Part shown: positions 9,260 to 19,200 of the stretch, one piece after another | How the letters are laid out: every line of letters starts with the position of its first letter | Numbering within the stretch: the stretch's first letter is position 1 | Assembly: GCF_003254625.1 (NCBI RefSeq) | Contig: NZ_QJRJ01000057.1 | Span: forward strand, 1 to 34,565 | Direction: 5' to 3' | Origin: Flavobacterium ginsenosidimutans | GTDB taxonomy: Bacteria; Bacteroidota; Bacteroidia; Flavobacteriales; Flavobacteriaceae | DNA length: 34,565 bases | Translations under genes and position numbers: made by a program | Notes under the pieces: model-generated | Database searches by the model: none | Told to the model about the DNA's origin: nothing | What the model saw: only the letters and a program-made list of their open reading frames with translations

Positions 9260-10695
9260 AGAAACTTTACTTTATTTTTCTTATTATAGTGACGAGTCCA
9301 ATATTCTCTCAGACGGGCCTTAGTTATTCTGTTGATGTGGAATACTATAGAGGATCTTTTGGCTGTAACAATACCAATGTACCTGCGCAAACAAGAAAAA
9401 CTTGTGATGCTAATACTACTATGTGGGCTTTAAAAAATGGAACAACAACTCTGATAAGCGAAAATATTACTAGTACTGCATCTACAATTAAAACTTATAG
9501 CATTCCCGTTTCTACAACTTATAATTTCTCTGCGCAGGTATTTTGCAGCTGTAGCGGAGGTGTGCCATCCATACCTTACTATGTCTGCAGTGAAATTGCA
9601 AATCAAGTAATTACAAATACTGGTTATACATACAACGGAACGACTAATGCATCATTGGGAGTTATACAATCATTGACTGGCGGCGGAAATGCCGGTGGTT
9701 TTTCTATAAACCCAAGTACCCAGGTCTGTATAGGAACTGTTATGTTAAAAAATTTCAGACCAAACGGAATCGTCATAAGCAAACCTGGTTACAATTTATA
9801 TCCCAATGGAACATTTACACCTCCTGAATATATTTCAGGGGAAATGATAGATTTAATTGCAACAGCTGGAAGTGGTCCTATACCATTTCCTTCTGAGGTA
9901 TATCATTGGCAATATTCCATAGACAATAAAGCAACATGGATTGATGTCCCTGTCGTAGCTGGAAAAGTCACTATTAATACTCCAACCCCATCATTTACTA
10001 TAGAAGATATTTTAGGAGCTGATCATGTAAATCATTTTGGTCCAATTGATTTCCGACTTGGCTATGGTGTTCGAGGATTTACAGATTCTTATCGTATTAT
10101 ATACACTGCAGGTGCACCAGTATTAAAAAAAGTTGCCTACCAGGGGCCAAAGTGTGCTGGTGATAATATTCAGTCTCTAATTGTTTATTTTGATCGTGAC
10201 TTATATCTAAACGAAGATATTGCACCGCTTTATGTTCAAAAAGCAACTTTGTCTACACCTACTCCACTTCAATCACAGCCAGTTGTTGAAAAACTCACAT
10301 ATGATGATGCCACAGGTTTTTATAAATATTCTTTTGTAGATCTCGGAAATCTTGAAAATAATGCGGAATATAAAATTAATTATCAAGCAAGAATGAGCAC
10401 TGTACCAAGAGGTACATTAACCTCATCTAGTCAAACATTTACTTATAAAGAACCTCAAATTTTAAGTTTTCAAATAACAGATCAGCAAAAACCATCATGT
10501 GTAGACGGAAGTGATGGATTTATAGAAGTTACGATTACAAGCGGAACTTCTCCCTTTCATTTTTACAAAAACAGTACCGAGGTTACTCCTGAGGTTAGTA
10601 ATGGCAAATATTACATTCGAAATCTAACTGAAGGCAATTACGATATAATAGTTACTGATCTCAGTGGCTGCATAGATAAAAACGCTAATGATTAA
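9256..10695 (+). CDS. Exported Ig-like/SprB-repeat protein, tandem family member A2
   Basis: A 479-residue protein with a signal peptide ending at IFSQ. The architecture is the same as the gene at 7660: a Cys-rich N-terminal domain (several CSC/CS pairs), an Ig-like module with YHWQYSIDNKATW, a module starting at YQGPKCAGDN with an FDRDL motif, and a terminal SprB-type repeat (about 400-479) ending at CIDKNAND. The two repeats are nearly the same over long stretches (SGTSPFHFYKN occurs in both). It starts at an ATGA overlap with the deleted copy and its end overlaps the next start by 8 bases. It lacks a T9SS sorting domain. The A1-B1-A2-B2 order shows a segmental duplication of a two-gene unit. 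Confidence 0.85.
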   Translation: MKKLYFIFLIIVTSPIFSQTGLSYSVDVEYYRGSFGCNNTNVPAQTRKTCDANTTMWALKNGTTTLISENITSTASTIKTYSIPVSTTYNFSAQVFCSCSGGVPSIPYYVCSEIANQVITNTGYTYNGTTNASLGVIQSLTGGGNAGGFSINPSTQVCIGTVMLKNFRPNGIVISKPGYNLYPNGTFTPPEYISGEMIDLIATAGSGPIPFPSEVYHWQYSIDNKATWIDVPVVAGKVTINTPTPSFTIEDILGADHVNHFGPIDFRLGYGVRGFTDSYRIIYTAGAPVLKKVAYQGPKCAGDNIQSLIVYFDRDLYLNEDIAPLYVQKATLSTPTPLQSQPVVEKLTYDDATGFYKYSFVDLGNLENNAEYKINYQARMSTVPRGTLTSSSQTFTYKEPQILSFQITDQQKPSCVDGSDGFIEVTITSGTSPFHFYKNSTEVTPEVSNGKYYIRNLTEGNYDIIVTDLSGCIDKNAND

Positions 10696-11866
10696 GAAAA
10701 TGAGAACAAAATTACTTTCTGTATTATTTCTCTTTTTTGGATTAATACAATTTTCAAATGCACAGGCAACCAAATATGGTATGCTCGTAAGAACAACATT
10801 AGACCCTTTTCAAGGCTGGAATGGAAGTCACGCAGGGAATTTAAGTATAACAATAGGTTCTAAATCTGTAACTGAAGGCAGTAATACCACAGATGATGTC
10901 GTTGTTGCATATACTTTCTTTTACATAACTGATAATCCAACAAAAATTGTATGTAGCAGTCGTACAGCGGGAAACAAGGATGGTAGCGATTGTACTTTAA
11001 GTAAAACTATTGCTTACGATCCAAATACCTTTGATTCAGATTATTTCGGAGGATGTATTGGAGATGCTGATATGATGGGAATCTATCTCCCACAACCTGT
11101 AAATACCAATTATTGCAAAAATGACATGATAACATTAACCAGAGGATGGAACTGGCAATATCGTTATGATAGTGGAGCTTGGACTGATTTTCCGAGCACT
11201 TATCAAGCTAAAAGATCGATCTCTTTTAATATGGCAACTTTAGGAGGCTCTGATGGAAAAAGCAAACTCCAAATCAGAACAGGTTATGGTACAAGTTTCA
11301 CTGACGAGATTATTTATGACATTATTCCGTGTCCTCCTGGATTAGTTGGGCTTCCAGACACAAAAGCTACGACTTGCATTAATAAGAATGATGGCCAGTT
11401 AGTTTTAACTTATGACCGAGATTTAGTAGCCAATGAAAAATTTCTTTTTACTTTTTTCAAACAGCCAGGGAATATAACTGTTGGATTTTCTGATTATTCA
11501 ATTGATGCTGTAAATCGAAAATTAAGTTTTACAGATGTCCCCGCGGGTGATTATTCTTTTAAATATCAAACTTTTATTGGAGCTCAGGAAACTAGTACAA
11601 ATCCATCTCCTGATCCAACGTTTAAAATTTCTCTCCCAGAAGCCTTAACATTTCAAGTAACTGATTTACAACCACTATGCAATAATGAACAAGGAAAAAT
11701 AATAATAACCGCATCTGGAGGTACAGGAACATATTTTTACAAAATAGATTCAGGTTCGGAAGTTCAATTTACTTCTTCTACAGGAGAAATAAATGTATCT
11801 GCTGGTGAACATTCAATTAAAGTAAGAGATACAAATTCTTGTATCGATTTAAGTGCTAATCAATAA
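10688..11866 (+). CDS. Exported SprB-repeat protein, tandem family member B2
   Basis: A 392-residue protein. The ATG at 10688 overlaps the upstream stop by 8 bases; an alternative start at MRTK (10700) would give a more typical signal peptide. The cleavage site is probably SNAQ. An N-terminal beta domain with cysteines is followed by an Ig-like module containing WNWQYRYDSGAW, then a module with TTCINKNDGQLVLTYDRDL, then a terminal SprB-type repeat (about 315-392) that stops right after CIDLSANQ. It has no sorting domain. It is the intact counterpart of the deleted copy at 8984. The exact function is unknown; a surface-located partner of the downstream giant adhesin is plausible because they share the repeat type. 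Confidence 0.84.
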   Translation: MIKKMRTKLLSVLFLFFGLIQFSNAQATKYGMLVRTTLDPFQGWNGSHAGNLSITIGSKSVTEGSNTTDDVVVAYTFFYITDNPTKIVCSSRTAGNKDGSDCTLSKTIAYDPNTFDSDYFGGCIGDADMMGIYLPQPVNTNYCKNDMITLTRGWNWQYRYDSGAWTDFPSTYQAKRSISFNMATLGGSDGKSKLQIRTGYGTSFTDEIIYDIIPCPPGLVGLPDTKATTCINKNDGQLVLTYDRDLVANEKFLFTFFKQPGNITVGFSDYSIDAVNRKLSFTDVPAGDYSFKYQTFIGAQETSTNPSPDPTFKISLPEALTFQVTDLQPLCNNEQGKIIITASGGTGTYFYKIDSGSEVQFTSSTGEINVSAGEHSIKVRDTNSCIDLSANQ

Positions 11867-11867
11867 T

Positions 11868-13118
11868 ATGAAGAAACTCTACTATACTTTTTTCATTATT
11901 TTATTTTCTGTCGGAAGTCTTTCCGCACAGACTACCTATATTATGAATACTAATACTAGTTCGTATAGTTACACAACATCTTTTTTTCCGAGTGGTGATT
12001 ATTATTATCAATACTGGATTAAAAAAGCTGATGGAAATTTACTTGTTGCAATAAAAAATGTTGGAGACTATTTGATTTTTAATGAAAAACCTACTCAATT
12101 CTATTTTTATGCATATAGACCAGAAACTTATCATTGTAGCGGTCCTTGCGGAGAAGATTGGGATTCATCATTTACTGCTACTGATTTCAATGCTAACTGT
12201 TTTAATGGAGTTGGTGGTTCTGGAGGTCGAGCAGGTGCCGAAATCGTTCCAGAATTTAGCATAATTAGTAATCAAGTATTGGTAAATCCAAATCCACAAA
12301 ACGGACAAGAAACAAGTTTCTGCGATAAAGTAAATCTGCAAGCTGTTGGATGCAACGGAACACAACGCTTCTTTTGGGAGTATCGAATCGAAGGAGGAAG
12401 TTTTCAGTCAACTAATATAAGCACTGCTTTTAATGAAACATTTCAATTCAATAGATCGAACTATTTGTCTACAACATATATTGGAAATATTGATTTTCGT
12501 GTTCTAATAGATTCAGATACTTCAGTAACAGGAGAAGAAGTTTACTCTAATATTATTTCTTATAGCGTAATTCCTTGTCCTCCATTTTTAAATAAAAATC
12601 CTGAACCAGAAACGACTAGTTGTGTGTACAATAACGATGGAAAAGTAATCTTAACATTTGATAGAGCATTAATTACAAATGAACGATTTGAGTTTAATTT
12701 TTATACCGCAGATAATGCGCTTATACCAACTCCTGCTCTTTCTGTAGATAGTACAAATAAAATATACACCTTTTCAGGCTTAGCGCAGGGGAATTACTAT
12801 ATCAAATATCAATCTTTTGTCGGTTCACAACAAACCAGTGTAAATAAAGAGCCATATCCAGCCTTTACAATTGGTCCTCCAAGTGAGTTTACATTTGAAA
12901 TTATTGAAACTCAACCTGCATGTCATAATGAACCAGGCAAAATACAATTAAAAGCTTCAGGAGGGGAAAGCCCTTATTATTATACGGTTGATAATGGTAC
13001 TGAAGTCGAGTTTACTGCTATTTCAAATGTATTTACCCTTACAGAAGGAAATCATTATATAAAAGTGAGAGATAAAAAAAACTGTTTAAGCGTGACCGCC
13101 AATGATGTGCAAATATAA
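11868..13118 (+). CDS. Exported SprB-repeat protein, tandem family member C
   Basis: A 416-residue protein starting at the ATG at 11868, one base after the upstream stop. A longer GTG-initiated frame from 11853 is rejected because ATGAAGAAACT matches the start of the paralogue at 9256 and gives a clean signal peptide ending at LSAQ. An N-terminal domain carries a CSGPCGEDW cysteine cluster. It is followed by an Ig-like module (RFFWEYRIEGG), a module with TSCVYNNDGKVILTFDRAL, and a terminal SprB-type repeat (about 340-416) ending at NCLSVTANDVQI. Like its siblings, it stops shortly after the second repeat cysteine and has no T9SS sorting domain. The role is unknown. Confidence 0.84.
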   Translation: MKKLYYTFFIILFSVGSLSAQTTYIMNTNTSSYSYTTSFFPSGDYYYQYWIKKADGNLLVAIKNVGDYLIFNEKPTQFYFYAYRPETYHCSGPCGEDWDSSFTATDFNANCFNGVGGSGGRAGAEIVPEFSIISNQVLVNPNPQNGQETSFCDKVNLQAVGCNGTQRFFWEYRIEGGSFQSTNISTAFNETFQFNRSNYLSTTYIGNIDFRVLIDSDTSVTGEEVYSNIISYSVIPCPPFLNKNPEPETTSCVYNNDGKVILTFDRALITNERFEFNFYTADNALIPTPALSVDSTNKIYTFSGLAQGNYYIKYQSFVGSQQTSVNKEPYPAFTIGPPSEFTFEIIETQPACHNEPGKIQLKASGGESPYYYTVDNGTEVEFTAISNVFTLTEGNHYIKVRDKKNCLSVTANDVQI

Positions 13119-13257
13119 AGCTTCAGGTAAGGCATTGCCTTAAGCTCAAATTCAAAAATTGAATAAATCAAAGATAGATTTGGTGGTAATCGATTCGAGA
13201 TTACTTATTAAAGTTAGAAATACAAATAACTGCATGATACAGATGCAAAAGACTATA
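13113..13257 (+). pseudogene. Relic of a further SprB-repeat gene end, with frameshift
   Basis: This stretch contains AAAGCTTCAGG, identical to the start of the terminal repeat in the preceding gene (12951). It also contains a segment translating as LLIKVRNTNNC, matching SIKVRDTNSC at the end of the gene at 10688. After TGCAT at 13231, one missing base breaks the frame; restoring it gives C-I-D-T-D-A-K-D, the usual family ending (CIDKNAND). A stop codon interrupts the middle of the relic. It is therefore the decayed tail of another tandem copy, not part of the giant gene that follows. Confidence 0.65.
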
Positions 13258-13260
13258 AAT

Positions 13261-16200
13261 ATGAAGAAAATTATACTATTTTTTCTATTACTTACTAATT
13301 TCATTGCGCACTCTCAAGCTCCAACTGGTGTTAAAAGAGTAACGATAGGTAATCCCGCTGTGATTGTTATTACTGCAACCGAAAAAGCTGCCTCAGGAAA
13401 AGGTCTGGCAAATGGTTCTATAACTTTATTTCCAATAACTGGCGGAATAACTAATGGCGTAGGACCTTACACTTATTCTTGGACAAAAATTGGAGATGGT
13501 ACTTTTTCATCTACAGCAAAAGATATCACTGGATTAAAAGCTGGAGATTACGAAGTAACTGTAACTGAAAATGAAAAATGTACCCAAAAAGCAACATTTA
13601 AAGTTGGCGAGCCTCTAAAAGAGCTAACAGTATCTTATAATGAAACTGTAATCAACAACTGTTTTGGAGGAACCAGTACCCTTAAGGCAACTGCTGATGG
13701 AGGAACTTTAACAACTAACGGATCATATACTTATTCTTGGACGATAACTTATGAAGATAATTCAACAGAAACTAAATCTACCAGCAGTGTAACTGGTAAG
13801 GCTGGTGTCTATGCATTAACAGTATTTGATAATGCTACACCACCAAATTATGCTTACGAAACTATAACTGTAAAACATAATCCTGAAATTAAAGTTACAC
13901 CAACTACTGTAGGTGCTAAATGTTTTAACGAAGCTTCTGGAAAAATAACATTTAACATTACTGGCGGAACAGAATTAACGACTGGCGGTTATACAGTTGT
14001 TGTTAGTACTGACTATAGCCAAAACAATGTAGTAGCAGACCCAACACAATTAAAAAAAGGGCTATATTACTTTACGGTTACTGATAAATTAGGCTGTAAA
14101 TATTCTCCAAATCCAATTCCTTTTGAGATAGAAGGACCTACATCACCAGTATCAATTGGATCAAATATACAACAAACCCAACCTTCAAGTTCGTCAGCAC
14201 TTGACGGAAAGATTAAAATATCTGCAACTGGAGGAACTCCTGGTTATACCTACACTTGGTATAAAGGCACAACATTAATAAATCCAGATTCAGACCAAAA
14301 TGGCGAAGCAACTGGTCTTGACAATGGAACTTATTCTGTTATTGTAACAGATGCTAATGGCTGTACTGCTACTAAAGAAAATTTGGAACTTAAGGCATTA
14401 GATGTCGCAATTGAAGACCATACTGATGTTAAGTGTTTTGGGGAATCAACAGGTAGTATAACAGCTAAAGCTGTAGGAGGTTTAGGTTCTGGATATACAT
14501 ACAAATGGTATAAAATTGAAGGTCAAAACTTAATCCCTCAATTACCTGAACAAGCACAAATCAACAATATCCCGTTTGGTACCTACAGGGTCGTAGTAAA
14601 TGAAGGTCAAACTCCTTCAGTTTCTGCGGAGTATACGCTTATACAACCAAACCAACCTTTACAAGCAAGTGTAAGCACTACTAAAACAATCTGCTATGGA
14701 GAAGCAAATGGAACTGCAACACTTACTGTCTCTGGCGGAACAGTGGGAACTGGTTATACTTACTTGTGGAGTAACGGAAGTACGGCTAAAAATCAGAATT
14801 CTTTAGTTAAAGGAACATATTGGGTAACTGTAACAGATGCCAACAACTGTTCAGTAACAATAAACAATATTTTAATTGATCAGCCAAATCTTATAATTAT
14901 CCCTACTCCAACCATTAAAAAAGTGCTAATTAATGGACAAAGCACTGGAGAAATTTCTCTTGCTGATGCAACTGAAGGTACTGGCACACTTGAGTATAGC
15001 TGGGTTTCTACTAATGTTACTCCTGCATTCAACTCAAATAGCAAAAACATCACTGGGCTTAAAGCTGGAGATTATACTTTAACAGTAAAAGATGGGAATT
15101 CTTGCACTGTAAGTGCAACTTTTACAGTTGAAGAGAATCCGAAATTAGTTGTTTCCTTGGCAGAAACGTCAAGCATTAAATGTTTTGGCAATACAACTGG
15201 AGAAATAACAGCTACAGTAACTGGAGGATCTTCAATCTATACATACGAATGGTCTAAATTAAATGGCAGTACTTACGATCCAATTTCGAGCGCTCCGAGC
15301 ATAATTTCGAATCAAGGTTTTGGAAAATATAAATTGACTATAACAGATAATGTCGGTGCAGTTGAAAGTGCAGAAATTGATCTTGGACAGCCAGATCAAC
15401 TTACCGTTTCATTAGCTTCTAATGTTGTAAATGTTTTATGCTATGGAAATCAAACGGGAGCAATATCAATTAATATTTCTGGAGGAATCACGCCATATAC
15501 ATATCAATGGATAAATAGTGAAGATGCAACTTTTTATAAAACTTCAAAAGATCTATCAGGAATTTTCGCAGGAACTTATAGTGTTTTAATTACAGACGAT
15601 AATAATTGTACTATTGAGCTAAAAGATATTATAGTAAGCCAGCCAACAGCTCCATTGGCAATTAATGATCTTCAAGTTAAAAATTTAACTGGTTTTGAAA
15701 CCAAAAATGGTATTCTAGAAGTAAATGTTACTGGCGGAACTCAAGCATACACTTATGAATGGAGAGTAAAAGGAACATCTCCTATTATCGGAAGCACTAA
15801 TAAAATTGATCAGCTTACAATTGGAACTTATGTTCTTACCGTTACAGATCAAAACAATTGTACCATTGAGAAAGAATATACATTAACACAACCGCCTAGA
15901 CTTGATATTACAGGTATCGACATGACGCCAAATACAGAAATAAAATGTTATGGCGACACTACTGCAGAATTGACTGCAACAATTACTGGAGGAGTACCAG
16001 CATATATCTATAAGTGGTATAATGCTTTAGATTCAGATATAACATTATCAAATACAAATCAAGTTTCTAATTTAGGAGCTGGAAAATATATTGTTGAGGT
16101 AACAGACCAAGAAAATAATATTTTATATGGAATAAACGAATATACAATTACACAGCCAGATCCATTAGCAATTACTTTTACTAAAACAGAAGTTTCTTGT

Positions 16201-19200
16201 AAAAATGGAAATGATGGAACAATAAACTTGACTATTACTGGAGGTTCTTCAGACTATAATATTGTTTGGAATTACGATTCAGCAAATAACAACGGGAAAA
16301 CCAATATTACAGATTTACCATACGGAACATACACCGTAACAGTATCTGATAATAATGCTGTAAATTGTTCGATAACAGAAACAATTAATATTACGGAACC
16401 AGCAAATGAATTAGCTATTAGCGAAAATATTCTACCAGCTTCAGGATATGGTTTAAGTAACGGAAAAATTACAGTTCAAATTTCTGGAGGAACTCCAACA
16501 TACACTTACAAATGGTTTAAGGATAATACCGAAATTGCTGATCAAACTACCGAAGTTTTAGATAATCAGCCAGCGGGATCTTACAAACTTCTTGTAACCG
16601 ATAGCAAAAATTGTACTTTAGAACAAACTTTTACAATTACAGAACCTTTAGAACTTAAAGTAAATGTTTCTATCGCAAAAGTAATTGATTGTTTTGACGG
16701 AACTGGTATTTTGAAAGCTGCTGCAGTTACAGGAACTGGTGTGCCAGATGCACAAGGATTTTATACTTATAAATGGTACAACGAAAACGGTACTTTAATC
16801 AATACCATTTTAAATGCTGAAGGAACTACAGGAAATATTCCAAAAGGTAAATATTATGTAACTGTAATTGATTCAAACAACAATCAAACAACTTCTGACC
16901 TATTCGAAATTACACAGCCAACTCAAATTATTGTTACAACTACAAACAAACAAGATGTAACATGTTATGATGGAAATGATGGAATTGTTGAAATTGATGT
17001 TATTGGAGGAACTCCTGATATTGTCGCTGGAGCACCAGTTTACACTTATTTATGGAGTAACGGAAGCACAGATAAAAACCAATATTCTTTAAGAAAAGGT
17101 ACTTACTCGGTTAGTGCTTATGACGGAAATCTATGTGTTGGAACTTTAAGCAACATTGTAATAGATCAGCCTCAGGATTTCGGATTTGATTTGGACAAAA
17201 TTGTACCAACTATTCCAACCGCAGGCAATAGTGACGGTTCATTACATATCGAAATTGTTGGTGGAGTCGCACCTTACAGATATGTATGTCAAGACAGCAA
17301 CGGAAACATAATTAAAGACGTAACAAATTCAAACTTAAAACAGGTCGATTTTACAAATCTAACTTCAAGCATTTTTACAATTTCTGCAACAGATGCAACT
17401 GGATGTACAAAATCTACAGAATTTGATTTCAATAATAATGTATTAGAAATTAACATTGCTCAATCGGCAGAAATTACATGTAACAATGGTAAAAATGCTT
17501 CTATAACAGCTGTTGTAAAAGGTGGTTTTGGTATTAGAACTATTACTTGGTATAAGAACAATGTAAAAATTCCAAACGAATCAAATGCATTGCTAAGCAA
17601 TCTAGAAATAGGAACTTACTATGCCATTGTAAAAGATTTTAATAAAGTAGAAGTCACTAGTAACTCAATCGTAATTACCCAACCTGATCCAATTGTTGTT
17701 ACCAATACACTAAAAGATGCGAGCTGTTTAGGTTATAACGATGGAGCAATTTATCTTACAGCTGCAGGCGGAAGCAATAATTTCCAATACCGTTACAAAT
17801 CGCAAGATTCAGGATACGGCAATTGGATTGCATTTGATAATTTATCTGCTACCATTTCAAATCTAAAAGCAAATGTTTACGACATACAAGTACAGGACAG
17901 TAAAGGATGTAATTATACTTCAATAGTAAATGTTCAGATCTCAGAACCAAAACAACTTGTAATAACTCAAAAAACAATTACTCCAACAACAGGTTTTGGA
18001 CTTTCTAATGGAAGCATCAATATTACTGTTCAAGGCGGAACTCCTACATACAATTACAAATGGTTTACAAGTGCAAATGCTGCCGTAAACGGAACAACAG
18101 CAACAGCTTCAAATCTTTCGGCAGGTAAATATTATGCAATTGTGACAGATGCAAAAGGCTGTTCTGTGACTTCTGAACTTTACGAAGTAAAACAGCCAGA
18201 TTTATTAGTGGCAACTATTACCAAAATAAATTCTGTTTTATGTAACGGAGATAAAAATGCAAGCCTTAGAGCAAATGTAACAGGAGGTATCTCAGGTTAT
18301 ACATACAAATGGTATTCTGTTCCAGAAACTGGAGTTTTAGGAACTAACATAACTTTAGGAAATCTAGGAATCGGAACTTATTATGTTGAGGTAACTGACA
18401 GCAAAAACAACATTTCAAAAAGTGATTTGTTTACGATTGACCAACCTCAACAACTAGACAATACACTTTCTTCAGATTACACACTTTGTGGTGATGGAAA
18501 AGACTGGACAATTACACCAGCTGTTACAGGCGGAACAAAACCATACAATTATTTATGGAATACTGGAGCTAAGACTGAAATTTTAAAGAATGTTTCTCCT
18601 GGTACATACACTGTGACGGTAACAGATTTTAATGGATGTACGATCTCAAAATCTATTACTGTAAAAGCGCCATTGCATTTGGATGCTACTGGAGTAATCA
18701 AAATTCCAACTTGTTATGGAGGATCTGATGCTACAATTACCATGACAACTTTTGGCGGACAAGCACCTTATCAATATTTATGGAATACAGGCGAAAAATC
18801 TAGTGTTTTAAGCAATGCTTCAGCTGGAGATTATACGCTGAAAATTACAGACAATAAAGGCTGTGTGATGAATTATGATTTTACAATCGAAAATCCTCCA
18901 AAAGATGTGATTTATCTTGGCGAAGACGTTACGCTATGTTACGATCAAAGCTTGACAATCAATGCAACGATTGATGATGATAAAGCAACTTACTTATGGA
19001 CTTCTGATAAAGGATTCAAAAGCACAAATGCAATGATCACCGTTTCTCAAGCTGCAAATTATACTGTTGTTGTAACCAACAAATTAGGATGTCAGGCAAC
19101 AGATACAATTAATATTTCGAGTCAAGATTCGGCTATCAGTTCTGAGTTTGCAATGTCTTCTCAAGTATTCGTCAATGAGAAATTTATCATTGTAGATATC

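Noticed and set aside
11853..11867. GTG start for family member C
   Set aside because: It overlaps the upstream gene, and the ATG at 11868 matches the paralogue start and yields a clean signal peptide.
13119..13146. Hairpin TAAGGC-ATT-GCCTTA as a terminator
   Set aside because: No T-run follows on either strand and the stem is only 6 bp. It is a small structure inside a relic at most.
13159..13260. In-frame N-terminal extension of the giant adhesin from an earlier ATG
   Set aside because: The extension matches a decayed repeat tail and would bury the signal peptide that begins at 13261.
13340..18903. Tandem DNA repeats or CRISPR-like array in the adhesin region
   Set aside because: The periodicity is at protein level (about 80 residues); the DNA of the repeats has diverged and there are no short identical repeats with spacers.
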